A stretch of DNA of 64,000 nucleotides from Atrina japonica (GCA_030159075.1 BROG01000441.1:557383-621382); one strand, 5' to 3'; numbered from the stretch's first letter, positions 46,430 through 59,626 are shown. Notes: generated from the sequence alone by a model not told the origin. Numbers and translations are program-made.

Positions 46430-47473
46430 ATGGATAGCATAATTCTGCATCGTTTTCGGAGATCCACAAATACAACCTCTTCCTCTTCAAGTTCCGGAGA
46501 AGATGATATATTTTCCGACGCTAATAAACTCGCTATGTATGTAGTGGTTCCTATCTTATTCATTGTATACGGTGGGTGTGCTTGTATTTATTGTTGCTAC
46601 CGATGTCGACAATATTTTAAGGATAATCAACCCTTGGAAATAATAAAACTAAAAATTCAAAGTTTCACGTCAAACACGGGCAAAAACAAAGCAGAAGAAC
46701 TATTCAAATTGGATAAAGTGCCTACTTCTGCTCACAGCTCGCCGGGTGTTATTAGAGCGGCAAAATACGATAGGGATTTACGTTCGACAGCGTCTACTCC
46801 CGCTCTACATTATGGAACGCGTAGGACACGAAGTCATGATTGTGAGGTCCATAATGGAAACACAGTAGGAATAGAGGACCTTGATAATGCAAATTTTCAA
46901 GAAGACGATTCAGGAATTCAAGGTGATTCAGTATTAACGGACGCATCACCGACCTCCTATCTTATTGAACGATTTGTGAGTGAAATACCAACTAAACAGG
47001 TAACAGTTTTACCCTATGTTGGTCGTAGCATCGATGTAGAAGGCGGGAATAGTGTTTATTATGATAAAGCGGACAATCAGAAAAGGGTATTCACTGTAGA
47101 TGCCGAAACGCAGACAGATCTTGAATCCCGACAAATAACAAGAAGCAGCACAAATGTTTCATCTCGCTATCTTGATTGGTTGGGGAAATCTATAAAGAAA
47201 ACAGAATCGAGAGAAATGCTTCTTCACAATAAGAAAGATACGCCTGTAAGTCCCTATGGGAATAATCAGGTTCCTAGAAATGCAGATGCACCGTTTCAGA
47301 TATATGGAGCATTTTTAGCGGGAAGAAGAAACTCAAAAGCAGACGTTAAACAAACAAAACAGACCCCACCAGTCAGTGAATATTCTTATGTGTCAAAGTC
47401 GAGTTCGAGAAGAAAAGGAAAAGAAATCCTGGATGAAAATATGCAACAATTCATTGTAGCTCCTTGGAAATAA
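46430..47473 (+). CDS. Single-pass membrane protein of unknown family, 347 aa
   Basis: I do not recognise this protein. By length it is by far the longest open frame in the window, with a favourable start context (ACAATGG). Residues 1-32 form a Ser/Thr-rich, polar N-terminus with an N-X-T sequon at 14-16 and an acidic patch (GEDDIFSD). One hydrophobic segment covers about 34-58, ending in a cysteine cluster (C50, C52, C55, C56, C59) beside basic residues, which suggests palmitoylation. No signal peptide is obvious, so a type III orientation with a cytosolic tail of about 290 residues is inferred. The tail is low-complexity and Ser/Thr-rich. It contains DSGIQGDS at 160-167 (resembles a phospho-degron), AETQTD at 225-230 (resembles the TQT dynein light-chain LC8 motif), and ends FIVAPWK. 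AATAAA occurs just after the stop (47475). A spliced 5'UTR is likely (see 46313-46429). Coding status is well supported; function is unknown. Confidence 0.78.
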   Translation: MDSIILHRFRRSTNTTSSSSSSGEDDIFSDANKLAMYVVVPILFIVYGGCACIYCCYRCRQYFKDNQPLEIIKLKIQSFTSNTGKNKAEELFKLDKVPTSAHSSPGVIRAAKYDRDLRSTASTPALHYGTRRTRSHDCEVHNGNTVGIEDLDNANFQEDDSGIQGDSVLTDASPTSYLIERFVSEIPTKQVTVLPYVGRSIDVEGGNSVYYDKADNQKRVFTVDAETQTDLESRQITRSSTNVSSRYLDWLGKSIKKTESREMLLHNKKDTPVSPYGNNQVPRNADAPFQIYGAFLAGRRNSKADVKQTKQTPPVSEYSYVSKSSSRRKGKEILDENMQQFIVAPWK

Positions 47474-47716
47474 AAAATAAAAATCCAAACATGTAGGAAA
47501 TATTTCTATATATTACATACTTAATATAAAGGAACATAACATGTTATATGCAAATTAGATAATCGCATTTACCAATGATGAATATCAAGAAACACAATTT
47601 GTGATACATTAGTCTCGTTAACGCATTTACCGGTGATAAAAGTCACACAATATTACAAACTTCATCAGTAGAACTATTGCTTGAATATGTGTTGAGACTG
47701 TCATATTTTTTTCTCA

Positions 47717-47717
<1 letters not shown>

Positions 47718-47771
<54 letters not shown>
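47718..47771. repeat. CA microsatellite
   Basis: Uninterrupted (CA)n of about 54 bp, 245 bp after the membrane-protein stop codon and so possibly in its 3'UTR. Confidence 0.95.
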
Positions 47772-47772
<1 letters not shown>

Positions 47773-47774
47773 TT

Positions 47775-48580
47775 TGTTCTTTTCAGAATTAAGCTTGTGA
47801 TACATATGATATTTTTCATTCTATTTATAGTCAAGTTTAAACTTTGAACCTTACATAATACGTAGTATGATTTAAATTCTATTTTTGTTTAGATTGATGT
47901 CACTATTTTGTATTTATTTTGCTAAAACATACCAATTTCTCTTGAGATTAGCACTACTAGATAGTTTTCCCCAAGGGGTTTTCAATAGTGGCAATATTTG
48001 AGGTTTCCTTTCACACAATGACATATGTTTGGTAATAATTTTGATTTTCGCGTAAACTATAGTCTTGGTTATTGCAAAGGTCTACCGAGATGGAGTGTAG
48101 CATCCGGGTTCTGCCAGAAACAACAACAACAAAAGCCATACTCCCTATTTACCAAAGATAGGGATGTACAGGTAGACATTTTGCCTTCATTTGATTACAT
48201 GCAACAAAGGTAAATTATTTTTCGTCGATTGCTCAAGTTAAGATCAAATTCAGACACGTTGTGTTTTTAAACATACGGCAATTTACCTTGGTAGACATTT
48301 ACATGATAAGCTGTACATTAACTTTACATTGATAATAAAATAACCCCAAAACCTAGAATTTGACATTTAGATGCATTGGTTTTCTCAGTTGTTCTGAAGA
48401 ACTAGCAAAAAGTCTCAAACTCTCAAAAATATCCTAGTTACGCCAGTGTGTCTTGATTGAGGATGTAGTTCTTAAGATAATATAATGAATGATACATTGT
48501 AACCTCGCCTTAAAACCACCTCGCTTAGGAGACCACCCCGCATATAAGATCACAAGTTTTTAGTCTCTTAATAAATATAT
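47775..48580. other. Noncoding stretch
   Basis: I see no gene. It includes a short 'CTCGCCTTAAAACCACCTCG' segment near 48507-48530, like the repeat at 14995. Confidence 0.4.
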
Positions 48581-48582
48581 AA

Positions 48583-48757
48583 TAGACCCTTTCACGATAA
48601 CTGCGGTCCTGTAACTTTGAGGGAATAAATGATACAGATACCCGCAAAAATATAGACGTCGTTATAGTAACTGAATGTTTCTTGACGTCATTTTCCGGGA
48701 ATCTGTATCATTTATTCCCTCAAAGTTACAGGACCGCAGTTATCGTGAAAGGGTCTA
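48583..48757. mobile_element. Fold-back MITE, 57-62 bp near-perfect arms
   Basis: 48583-48639 is the exact reverse complement of 48701-48757, and the match extends to 62 bp with one mismatch. The loop is about 50-60 nt and itself contains two GACGTC motifs. The termini are TAGACCCTTTCACGATAAC. Perfect arms imply a recent insertion. Confidence 0.88.
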
Positions 48758-48759
48758 TA

Positions 48760-51550
48760 AGTACAGAACCTCAATTAAGAGACAACTTCACAAGTCATAC
48801 CACTTGAGACAGTTTGGTGTTCTTAACAGTGAGGTTTTACTGTATTTATTTTTGGAAAAAAGAAACGTTTTATGATAGAAAATATTATGACATTCTATAA
48901 AGAGCACCTTTAAGACTCAAACACTAGAAAATGATGTTAAAAATGTATTACGTGTACAATGTTTATTTTGACATTCATAAATTCTGTCATTTAAATAATA
49001 TTAATTTGTCATGTTTAAAATAAAACTTAAACGAGATAAATTTTTTAAAGGAGTTTCTAGGATATTTGATGAACTTAGCAAAATTACGTTAAAATGATTC
49101 GAATGTGTCAAACACCATATACATTGCATATAATCACTATGGTATCCTCAGAGATATTGAGAAATATTTTGTTAACTAAGTATGTAAGTAGGGGTGAGTA
49201 AATGACAATCTGTATGCAAATGACTTCATAAATTATCGATATCACAATATTTTGCAAAATGTTGAATTGTTTGTCTATCAGCAAAACACAATGGTATGCT
49301 CGATGCACGTACATTCATCCTCATATATAATGCAAACGTTTGTGATACTTAAAAGGTTAATATCAGATGATGTGGATTGATATTTCAAAAACAAATATTA
49401 AAAATAAAATTGACGAAGACTTGAAACACGATGCTTTATATTTCAGTTCGATTTGAGATATTCCATTCGGTTAAATCTCAAGTTGAAGTAGGCGTATTAT
49501 GAAAATGATGGGACTGATCCCAAATGCTGCTGTTCTGATAACGGTTTCTGAAATATCAAATGTAAATATGTAGTTATGACGTATTATTGCATCACATTAT
49601 ATATCGTTGAAATTTCATTGGATAACGTAACTGCTAATCCAGAGCCAAGTACTATTGTGACAATTATCAGGTACTTTTATCATTTTTGCTTGACGGAGTT
49701 ACCTTCCACAGAATCACTTAATATACTGTAGAGGGCCTTAGAGGACAAGTAAATAGCATATCATGTGGGGTAAGGTGCAGTAAAACAATATATGCCCTTT
49801 CAGGATGTCACTATCTTCTTATATTGTTGCTTTAGTCAGCAGAAAAGTGTCCTCACTGTCGCCCAGACATTATTGCCTCCCAACGCATCTCTATGGATCA
49901 AAAGTACCCACGTAAACAAATGTTACATACTTCAATGTTTTTGTTAGATATACTATATACTTACTAGATATACTTAACAATGTTAAAGGTTTGTAAAAGA
50001 GGACAAAAATAATGGCTTAAGACGATTGTTTCTGTCAATTTAGACTTAATCAGTAGAGCTTTAAATTTAAATATGTTTATAGGTTCGAAAGGAAAAGTGG
50101 TATTAGACAAGGTCAAACTCGAAAACCTAGATGTATTGTCAAAGAGTAACCACTGTAAAATGTTTTGAGGACTTTAGAATTTCAACGAGGGTATAAGCGG
50201 CGCGAAATATCACATTTGTATGAAATACTAGTATTGAAATTCATATACCAGAGTTTAAAGAATACACACGAATCTTCCCAGCTTCAATGCATATAGACAA
50301 TTATTGATAGCATAAATCTGCTTCAATACATTTGTAAAACAAAAATACCTTGGCTCCTTACGCTCAGACATGAGGTGAACCAGGATTATCTTCATTGGTT
50401 GTAAATTGCTTTTGTTGTTGCTGCTGTTTGAGTTACAAACATATATTGTCCAACATATTGGTTTGACAACGTTTGTTGTTTCTTTCTATTCATTTTGATT
50501 TGTTAAAAATATTCAATTAATTTAAATAATATTGACGGGAAATTTAAACGGAATCAAAGGGGTTTATCGTGACTTCATTGCTTCTGTGTAGTAAGATTGA
50601 CATTGTAGTTTTTCATATTATTATTTTTACATGTTAAAACAAATGTGTCAAAGTTTTACCTGTGATAAATTATTTGGTCACATTTAACGTGCCTTTTTCT
50701 TAACTTTGACTTGTAAATGACCATTTCCTTATACTTCATGTTTAATCATTTTACGTGTTTAAAATTCCGCTGAACAATATAGCCAACACTACTGATGCTG
50801 TCATTTTTGTTAACAATATAATGGCGGCAATGTTATAAGAGAGTACACGAAAAGCAGTTGTAAGACAATTCATATACGGATACATACAGTATTCGAACAA
50901 CAGTACAATACCATAAGTTTATAAACAAACATAAGTTACTTTTAATGTAATATTGTTTTTTTTTTAAATTACTTTCCTTGGTATATATTTTTTACCATTT
51001 TTTTAAATTTCATTCTTTAAGAGTTAAATGAATATATTTTCTTTTCATAAATAACTGATTATTCTGCGTTACCAAAATTCCGAGAGACAACATTATTTTT
51101 TTCTTTGCAACAAGTTTTTTTCGTGGAGTAATTTACTAGGAACAAAGAAGGAAATGATGTTGCAATCTGAAGCAAGAATCAATGTACGTAACTTTCTAAT
51201 TAAAACTGAAGTAACTGGAAACTATTTGTATAGAAAGTAACGGGAAAATGAGGTTTGTTCATAAACTTATAGCATGACGCTGTATCTTCGGCAACCATAT
51301 TTTTAGAAACATGTGACATGCCAAGGCAAATACCCTAGGAAGTATGTGTATTACGTCATTAGATATTTTGTTCTCTAGAAACTTATACGTTTGATAAAGT
51401 TTTAGATCCCGGAATACATGTGGGCAATTACTGAAGCTTGTATTGTTTTTCGTGTTTTGTAAACAGATTGTTTACCATATCATATCCTTTGTCACGATAA
51501 GATTAGAACTGTTCTTATTTTGAATGTAAACATACTTATGTCAGAAAAAT
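48760..51550. other. Long AT-rich noncoding stretch
   Basis: No exon, RNA gene or clear repeat could be supported on either strand. Confidence 0.45.
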
Positions 51551-51554
51551 GTTT

Positions 51555-51556
<2 letters not shown>

Positions 51557-51586
<30 letters not shown>
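51557..51586. repeat. Poly-A run (about 30)
   Basis: Uninterrupted A run. It could be a retroposed tail, but no upstream retrocopy was recognised. Confidence 0.9.
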
Positions 51587-51587
<1 letters not shown>

Positions 51588-51892
51588 ATAGTGAAAGTCC
51601 TGCTTGTTCAAGAAGCAATAAAATGTTAAAAATATATACTTGTAATGTTATACATTAAGTTTTCTTAATTCTTTTTTCTTTTTTTTACATTTAAGTTAAT
51701 GTCATATTATAGATATTATACAATTAAAACCACAGTTATAGGTTTGTAAAGAATAGAGGTAAAACAAATGTTAAAAAAAATTGGAAAGAAATCCTACCGT
51801 TTTTTACTGATTTCATGTAACAACACAATGTTCTCGTAAAGTTGTTTGAGTGTGTTGTAATGTGTAGGGTATAAGTAAGGTTTTATGTCAGA

Positions 51893-51975
51893 GTGTACGT
51901 TATGCTCTGTTTGAACGTGTACGTTACGTTCTGTTTGAACGTGTACGTTACGTTCTGTTTGAACGTGTACGTTAC
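51893..51975. repeat. 24-bp tandem repeat, about 3.5 units
   Basis: The unit is GTGTACGTTACGTTCTGTTTGAAC with its second copy onward near-identical; the first unit reads GTTATGCTC. Degraded 'GTACGTTACGTT' copies continue to about 52070. Confidence 0.88.
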
Positions 51976-52089
51976 GTTTGTATGTGTGAAGTATGTCACA
52001 TAGTGTAAGTGAACGTCACATTTTGTGTGTACATATACTGTACGTTTGTTGTGTACATGTACGTTACGTTCTATGCGTTTATATGTATA

Positions 52090-54140
52090 TAAAGTTGTTA
52101 TTCACTTGACATTAACGTTCTTCACACAGACTGTGTTTTAGAATTTCTTCCCTCAGACTTTCTTTAGGTATATAGACCTGGTCATGATTTTATTAATAAA
52201 AGAAAATAAATCTGCTTCCGGAAAATCGAATCCGATTCGTTTTAGGCGTTATACACTTTGAGTCGAATACAGCGTCTGCCACCAAAGTAAAACTGAAATA
52301 ATTATCCTGACAGTAATACGTGACAATTAGGTATACCACAACAGTATAAACAATGTTTAATCGGCATGCTTTATGATGTGTAATGTACAAGTAATTCAAT
52401 TCCACATCACACCTTGTATGCAAATAAGTTTTATCCCACTGATAAGTCCAGGAAATAAATGAATCGTAGGAAATTAAAGAGCTGTTGAAGAGAAAAGGGT
52501 GAAATTTAAATTAAAATTGATAAAACCTTACACTCCGTTATGTTGTTTACAATGTTTTTTAAACTTGTCATCTGCTATATGATTTGCAATTAAGCTGCAT
52601 TAACGTGTATTATTTTAGTTCAGCGTTTTAATCATTTGAAAACTTACATTACTAATGCCACGATGGAACAAAAAAGATACATATTGTAAATTCTGTGTTA
52701 TGGTTCTAACGGTGACAATGAAATACATTATTCATGTGTGCATCGTAATTAAAGCTATTGATGTACAAACTATTGGACGCTGACGTGTAATGATCATAGC
52801 ATGATGGATATACGCTCATACACGCACGCTCATACACGCGCACAAAATTGAATAATACTTGGCGTCAAGCTGACTTGTATTTCTACAGAATTGTCATTGA
52901 AATTAAGTAAGAAATAAGTAGTGAGAGAGCTCACCTAAATACCATCTTACTTATCAGGCCACCTCACATTTAAGGCCGAAAACATTCAGTCTTTTGAAAA
53001 TTTCCTGATAAATATTTACTATGAACAGACTATCGCAAAAGAAAACACCTTGCTAATTACACCAATTTTAATTACAGTATTAATTAGCAAGCACCTGTGT
53101 ATTAAGACAACCTTGTCATAAATACCCCAATAAAACCATTTGTGTACAAATCAACCTCTGTATAAAGATCACCTCCATATAAAGACAGCTTTTGTTTTGT
53201 ATATAGGGGTTCTTAATATACAAGTTTCACTGTAATGAGCTACTTGGCCTTTACAGCGAGCTTCCACTGTATTGAAATAGCTCCTACAACATGCATTGGA
53301 AATGCAGTGTTAATGTATGTGGACATGTTTATCTTTGATTCACACAGCTAATAGAACTAGTGATAGTACAAGTAAGCAAACTATACATCAAAGCTAATTT
53401 ATGATACTTGCTCCGTTTATATAGAAATCATTACCATTATTCAAGCATAAAAAACAGATGAAAAAAGAACAGAAAACATCAGGACTAATTAAGTCTAATA
53501 GGTTATTATAAAAACTGTATACAGTGCTGTTGATTACCACAGTCGCGTAAACAATTCAAAAATAAAAACGTTAAGTAGTAAGTTTGCACGGAATCATTAT
53601 TATTGTTGAAATTATTATTACTGTAACTATCATTATCATTTTGAATTATTAACGATAACAAAAAAGTAAAAAGTTTTATTGTTATTGATCAGAAAACATC
53701 CATACAATGATTATCCCTGTTGTATTTGAAATCCAGCTAAAGATTACCCGCAATAATAGTTTTATGAGTTAATAGATGGTTAGCTTCGTGCCAATTAGTG
53801 GGATACCTTTGAAGAATCAAAAGTTTAAAGTTGATTCAGAAGTAGTTTGTTACAAATCTAATCAGTGGTCATTAATACAGACGAATGACAATTTTATCAA
53901 ATAAATGTCAATCAAATCAGCCCAACCAAGTTTGATCCGATTCTATATTTGTTACAAATACATTGTATATTAATGTTATATGCGCCATTACCTTGGTATG
54001 CTTAATTTACTTTGCTGTAAACTGGAATAAAACCCATCAGATTTCTGACAGTAATGGAGAAAGTGACAAGTTTTTCGAGTGAAATTTCAAAGCATTTTAT
54101 TCACAAAAATTGATTTTTATATTTTGATCATTACGCATTA
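52090..54140. other. AT-rich noncoding stretch
   Basis: Contains the second copy of the ACAAATCAACCTCT repeat at 53146-53240. Nothing else is supportable. Confidence 0.45.
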
Positions 54141-54466
54141 CTATAAAAGTGGCATTAATTGTGTTTTCTTCCAAAAGAATCTTGATTTTTACTACTTAGA
54201 TTGATGTACAATAACAAAAATAATAATAATAATAAATAAAAAAGCATATACACAAACATAAAAATTATAAAATTTCCATATATTTTGTGAGAAATACTTG
54301 AAAACCCTGATTGACAATTGTTTGTTTGCAAATGATTAATTTGACCTTACTATTTGTATATACATATGATACTGGAACTGAACTTATTTTCACAAAATAT
54401 ATAGGGATATAAGATTGTTTATGCCTGTGTATATCTCCCTTCTGCTATTGCACAAGTAGTAAAAAA

Positions 54467-54538
<72 letters not shown>

Positions 54539-54605
54539 ATATATATATATATATATATATATCAGTTTTTATGTTTTGGAAAACAGGGTTAATATCCCTT
54601 AATTT
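54141..54605. mobile_element. Fold-back MITE (TTAAAGGGGCATTA family), copy 4 with TA expansion
   Basis: The left end CTATAAAAGTGGCATTAATTGTG and right end AACAGGGTTAATATCCCTTAA are diverged inverted termini. The interior ('CATATACACAAACATA', 'TATGCCTGTGTATATCTCCC') matches the other copies. A TA microsatellite at 54469-54562 has expanded inside it. Confidence 0.75.
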
Positions 54606-54609
54606 GAAA

Positions 54610-56050
54610 TAATTTTTTTTAAATCATATAAAACACAAAAATCCTGAACATAAAATAAAGAAACGCGCAAAAAGTATTCATACACTTTTATTTTTGCAGT
54701 ATATTTCATTTAAAATCACATTAGAAATATATTGTGAATCCATTTACATCCAAAAATTCTATTAAACTTGGAAATATTATCTGTTTAACAGTAAAAACTC
54801 TATTGAAATGTGATAAGAAATGGCTTATATAAGATTATTTGTATTGAAAAAAAATGTTGTTTCATATAAAATATATTGAAAAAAATAATAGTGTATGAAT
54901 ACATTTTAAGCGACTCTATAAACATTGGGACACCTCATATATTACTGGTTATGTCTCCAAATGATTAACTCATTCACCCCCAGAGAAATTTGGACTGGTC
55001 CAAGTTATTGATTTATGGAAGAGTATTGTTTCACAGGGGTTGATGGGTTAAAATGGAAATCACGAATGGAAATACACAAAAATGACGTCCGAAAATGTGC
55101 ACATCTGTTAGAGAATATTGACAACTTTAAAAGAATATTATATTCGAGTCCCTTTACTACAAGGATGTTAAAGGCGGTGTCACTGACTTGAAGCATGGCT
55201 GGCTGTATAGTTATATCGATGATGTGTTCAACTGCAGCAGATATAATTCAAGTTCAAAATCGAAATCGGCGTATATAAACGTGCATCTATCTTACAGAGC
55301 AAAATAGCAGCATAGCAGATGGAGGTGCACGGTATATGAAATCATATGCCCTTTTCTCTGTATACCATGAGAACAAAAATAACAATAAGCATTTCTGTTT
55401 CAAGGCGTAAGATTTGCCCACGGCTTCGAATCTCTCTGGTGAATTTGTATCTACGAGATTCAAAGATATTTTGTTTCTAAGTGATATTGACATTATAACC
55501 GAGTGTGGATGATTATTTGTTAATTTGGAACAGTCTGTACTGACATTTTCTAATTGATTACCTTTAAACACTATTGCTTTTTGCACCTTGGTGTCGTTTA
55601 TCCACTGTTCAATTTCTAGATATGCTTACTTTACATATATAACTTTTTATCAAGTTTGTCTGTTGGTATCTGAATATTCAAATTTCTTAACTTATTTTTT
55701 TTTTTTTTTTGTACAAACTAACAATTTTATCAACGCTTTCCTGCATTTATTCTCTGAATAAAATTTTATTTTTAGTTGAAAACAAAACCTGAGAGAACTC
55801 TACAATCAATTTCTTCGGGACAAATAAAATTTTGTTCATTTTTAATACTTGATAATTCTTTATGTATGCCATATACATTCAACTTTGAACCTTGTAATTT
55901 GCCACAAGTATTTCTTTTTTAAGTCAAAAATATAGTTGCTAAAAAAGCATTAAAAATTTGTAAAAATTGAGACAAGGATATATTCATAACAAAACTTATG
56001 AAAACTTTTGGTCCTCCGTTTTATTGATACTTTGTGTGACGTTGATATGT
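54610..56050. other. Noncoding stretch
   Basis: I see no gene. The 99-codon minus frame at 55287-55586 has no domain or splice support. Confidence 0.4.
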
Positions 56051-56057
56051 TTGTTTG

Positions 56058-56470
56058 TTTGTATATAGTTGTTAACGTCCCACTCAAGAATCTTTCACTC
56101 ATATGGAGACGTCACCAAATGCTCGGCACCTACCACCATTTAGCAGTGAGGGTTCACATGAAGTGAAACATAGAAACTAGGCACTTAATCAGACAACTTT
56201 TTGTCATTTTGTGCAGTGTGGCAATATGATGGTGGACGCAATTATGATATTTTTCTAAGTCAATAATTCATACTTTATTAAAAATTTATTTAACAATGAT
56301 TAACAAACACGTTACATCAACTTATATAAATCCCTCTTTGGGTCTGGTGTTGACGTGAAAAGTACTTACTGTGGAAGAACACCCGGGGATACCCGGAGCT
56401 ATCCCACTTGTCCCGACGTGCTGACCGCCAAACCAACTCACAAGCGCCCCTGTCCAGTCCCAGGGTCTAA
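56058..56470 (-). mobile_element. SINE-like element of a second family
   Basis: 'AACGTCCCACTCAAGAATCTTTCACTCATATGGAGACGTC' type sequence starts here; its 5' part recurs in reverse orientation at 63042-63105. The far end (56385-56460) reads on the minus strand like a tRNA head ('GTTTGGCGGTCAGCACGTCGGG'). The body between carries 'GTGAGGGTTCACATGAAGTG'. Orientation and full extent are tentative. Confidence 0.6.
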
Positions 56471-57088
56471 CACAAATCGCATTATACTTGTTATATTTAC
56501 ACAGCTTAAGTGGGTCACCTAATGCAATTGTGAATAATTTGTTTGAAGTAGGCTAGAAGCTCTATTTCGCGTTACCTTTATATGAATTTAACGTAGAAGT
56601 TGTTTTGAAAAACAGTTAGGGTTTCCATGCAACTTCAACACGAGTATTCATTATTAATGCGTGTAAATTCAAGAGTTCAGAAATTGATTTTATAAGCTAT
56701 AATACCCTAATGGCTTACAGGGAGACAAACAATATCTAATTGCAGGCATTCCGATTGCTCTTTGATGCTACCAGTCCTGATATTGATTATGTATCCTGTT
56801 CATATCGGGTTTTTGTTTTAAAATAATAAGTCGTTCAACTACTGTGAAATGATCAATGAAACGAAGTACTTTGAAACAATGTGCATTCTGATTTGACAAT
56901 GATCTTAGTTTACTTATTTTCAAACACTATGTACTTATTTTCATACAATAAGAACAATTCGTCTTCAATTGCTATGAAAGAGGGAAGTAATAGACAAATG
57001 TTACGTTTAAATTATTTTATATATATATATATAGAAAGTGAGAGAGAGAGAATGAGAGAGAGAAATGTTACGTTTAAATTGAACAATA

Positions 57089-57240
<152 letters not shown>

Positions 57241-57426
57241 ACATTGAACATTGACCTTGGATCACGGAGGATACAACATGTGTAACTATGTCATATGTTA
57301 AGCACAAGTACAGAAATAACAAGGCACCGTACAAACTTAATATGCCCCGGCTGAGGACCAAACTACGGAACCAATCACCAGGATCTCATGCATAATCACT
57401 AGGTCATCTACGAGTTCAGAAAACAA

Positions 57427-58075
57427 GAGGCCCAAGAACACCTCAGTCGCTCACCTGAGAACCGTCTACAAATGTGGAAAGAAGACCAAGAATAATATAT
57501 ACATGCACAAAAACATTTCTTCAACTATACACAAGTAAAACAGATTAATGCATCATTGCGAATGCAAGGGGAGATAATTTTGGAAATCATGCAAAAATGA
57601 ATTAAAAGACCTCAAATTGCATCAAAAATTCATATTCTGATTTCTATGAAAAATAGTAACGTGAATAATAAATCAATGTAGATCACTTGGAAACAATCCG
57701 TTTTTCAATTCATTTAGCGAATCTGGAGAAGAAGATTTTTAAAGAGGGGTACCTTATTGGACCTATTTTGGCCCTTCCCGGATCCCCCGATCTGGCTGAA
57801 AACTATAAAAGTTGTACAGGGGCTTAAGTACTTGCTTCCTGTAAAGTTTCGTCAAAATTTCTCTTTTTTGCAGTCTTAAAAAAATCATAAAAAATTCTAG
57901 AAAAATTAAATTTCGGCGAAATTCTTGCACAAATATATTTTTTCACATAATTACAAGTAAAACACATTAAATGGATGCAACAAAGTGAATGCAAGGAAAG
58001 ATAATTGAGGAATTCATGCAAAAATGAATGAAAATGACAAAGTGTGAAAAGTACGGAAGTGTAATAGGGCCACCT
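57427..58075 (+). repeat. Dispersed repeat, GGATCCACCC...GTGAGCT family, copy 2
   Basis: Begins 'GAGGCCCAAGAACACCTCAG' and runs through blocks shared with 61590-62395: 'AACAATCCGTTTTTCAATTC', 'GGCTGAAAACT', 'AGTACTTGCTTCCTGTAAAG', 'AAAACACATTAAATGGATGC'. It stops at 'GGCCACCTTAA', where the AAAGTTGG array begins. It may be the left end of a composite element whose right end is 62395. Confidence 0.75.
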
Positions 58076-58640
58076 TAATTTATTTTTTATTTCTCAACTT
58101 ATGTCAACTTTAAAGTAGGCTTTTCCAACTCTTTTATTGGAATTTTCAACTTTGCTCTCAGTTTCCCAACTTTAAAGTTGGTTTTTCTAACTTTGTTCTA
58201 GGAATTTCTAACTTTTTCTTGGCTTTTTCAATTTTTTTGCCATCTCTAAACTTGACTCTTCCAGCTTTTTTCTCTTTTCCAACATTTTTCTTAGAATTTT
58301 CAACTTTTTTCGTGACTTTTCCAACGTTTTTACTCGTTTAGCCAACTTTGCTCTCGGTTTGCCAACTTTAAAGTTGGTTTTTCTAACTTTGTTCTAGGAA
58401 TTTCTAACTTTTTCTTGGCTTTTTCAGTTTTTTTGCCATCTCTTAACTTGACTCTTCCAGCTTTTTTCTCTTTTTCAACATTTTTCTTGGAATTTCCAAC
58501 TTTTTTCTTGGAATTTCAAACTTTTCTTCGTTTTGCCAACTTTAAAGTTGTCTTTTCCAACTTTTTTCTTGGAATTTCCAACTTCAAAGTTGGCTTTTCC
58601 AACATTATTCTTGACTTTTCCAACTTTGTACCAGTTAAAT
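58076..58640. repeat. AAAGTTGG palindromic array, left
   Basis: Irregular repetition of 'TTTTCCAACTTT', 'CTTGGAATTTC' and the 16-bp perfect palindrome CCAACTTTAAAGTTGG (58166-58181, 58362-58377, and a one-base variant at 58536-58550). About 230 bp are duplicated internally, so 'GTTCTAGGAATTTCTAACTT' occurs twice. The Phe-rich frame over it is low-complexity, not a gene. Confidence 0.85.
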
Positions 58641-59350
58641 TTTAGGCATTCCTATAAAGAACATGTCTCTGTACCCATTTCATAAAAAACAATGGAGCAT
58701 TCAGCTTATGGCTGCTGAATTTCTCTTTGTTCTCAGAGTTAAGTAGTTTGACAATGGAATATGTTTGAAAAATAAATAACCTTTTTATGCCTTGTAAAAT
58801 CATAATAAAAAGAGTCCGGGGGAGAGTACCCCCTAACATTTACTTCATATGCATTTTGTTTGCTGAGATGATCTTATTTTGAGATGTATAATCGATGTGA
58901 CAAATTAATAGTTGGAGGCTTAGTTTCATTTCTGGGTGCTGATAAACCACTACACGATGCTTGTTAATTAATCTAATGCGCAGTAACCGAGTTTTGAGTT
59001 AGTATAAATTTATGTTAATACTTTAAACATGTCTAGATCTGCCACTACGTTATACTACAAGCTTGATCACAAAGGCAAAAAACTGACAAAAATCTGTCCC
59101 TATAAAGATTAAAAATAAATATTCTGTCTTGTGATGTACTGAAAATAAATAATCTAACTTGACAAAATTTACAAAAAATGCTGTCCCAAAAGGTCGTCTT
59201 CTGAATTTATATAAGGCTTTGAGCAATATAAATTTAAGAATCATATCGAAAAAAAAATTAAAATGCATCCATTTAATAAAATACAGTTTTAAATGATTCA
59301 TTATGTTCATTTATTGTATCAATGCTACATTTCACCGAATATATGCACAA
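58641..59350. other. Noncoding stretch
   Basis: I see no gene or repeat that I can support. Confidence 0.4.
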
Positions 59351-59537
59351 CATAGGCGTCGGAACCGGGGGGCTAGGGGGGGGGGGGCAAATTAGCCCCC
59401 CCCCCCCCCCACTTTTTTGGCAAAGATAGAAAAAGGTGTTGAAAATTAAGGCTTAGCGCCTAGATGTTTCTGGCGTGTGTCTGTTTTAAGTTGGTTTAGC
59501 CCCCTACTTTCAATTTGCTTCCGACAGTGTTGCACAA
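59351..59537. mobile_element. Poly-G MITE with CATAGGCGTCGGAA terminus, copy 2
   Basis: Starts CATAGGCGTCGGAACC, then long G and C runs, 'GGTGTTGAAAATTAAGGCTTAG' and 'AAGTTGGTTTAGCCCCC' as in the other copies. The right terminus is damaged (TTCCGACAGTG). GCACAA occurs on both sides and may mark the target duplication. Confidence 0.75.
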
Positions 59538-59626
59538 TGTTTGGTAATATAAGTCACTACCATAGCCTCTCAGGATAGTTTCGATGTAAATGTGTCAGGA
59601 ACTTCCCATCAGTCCGAAGGTTCACT

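Noticed and set aside
58415..58645. Phe-rich 76-codon ORF (and 61128-61552 on the minus strand)
   Set aside because: Low-complexity product of the AAAGTTGG arrays. The apparent peptide repeat follows from the DNA repeat, with no start context or domain.
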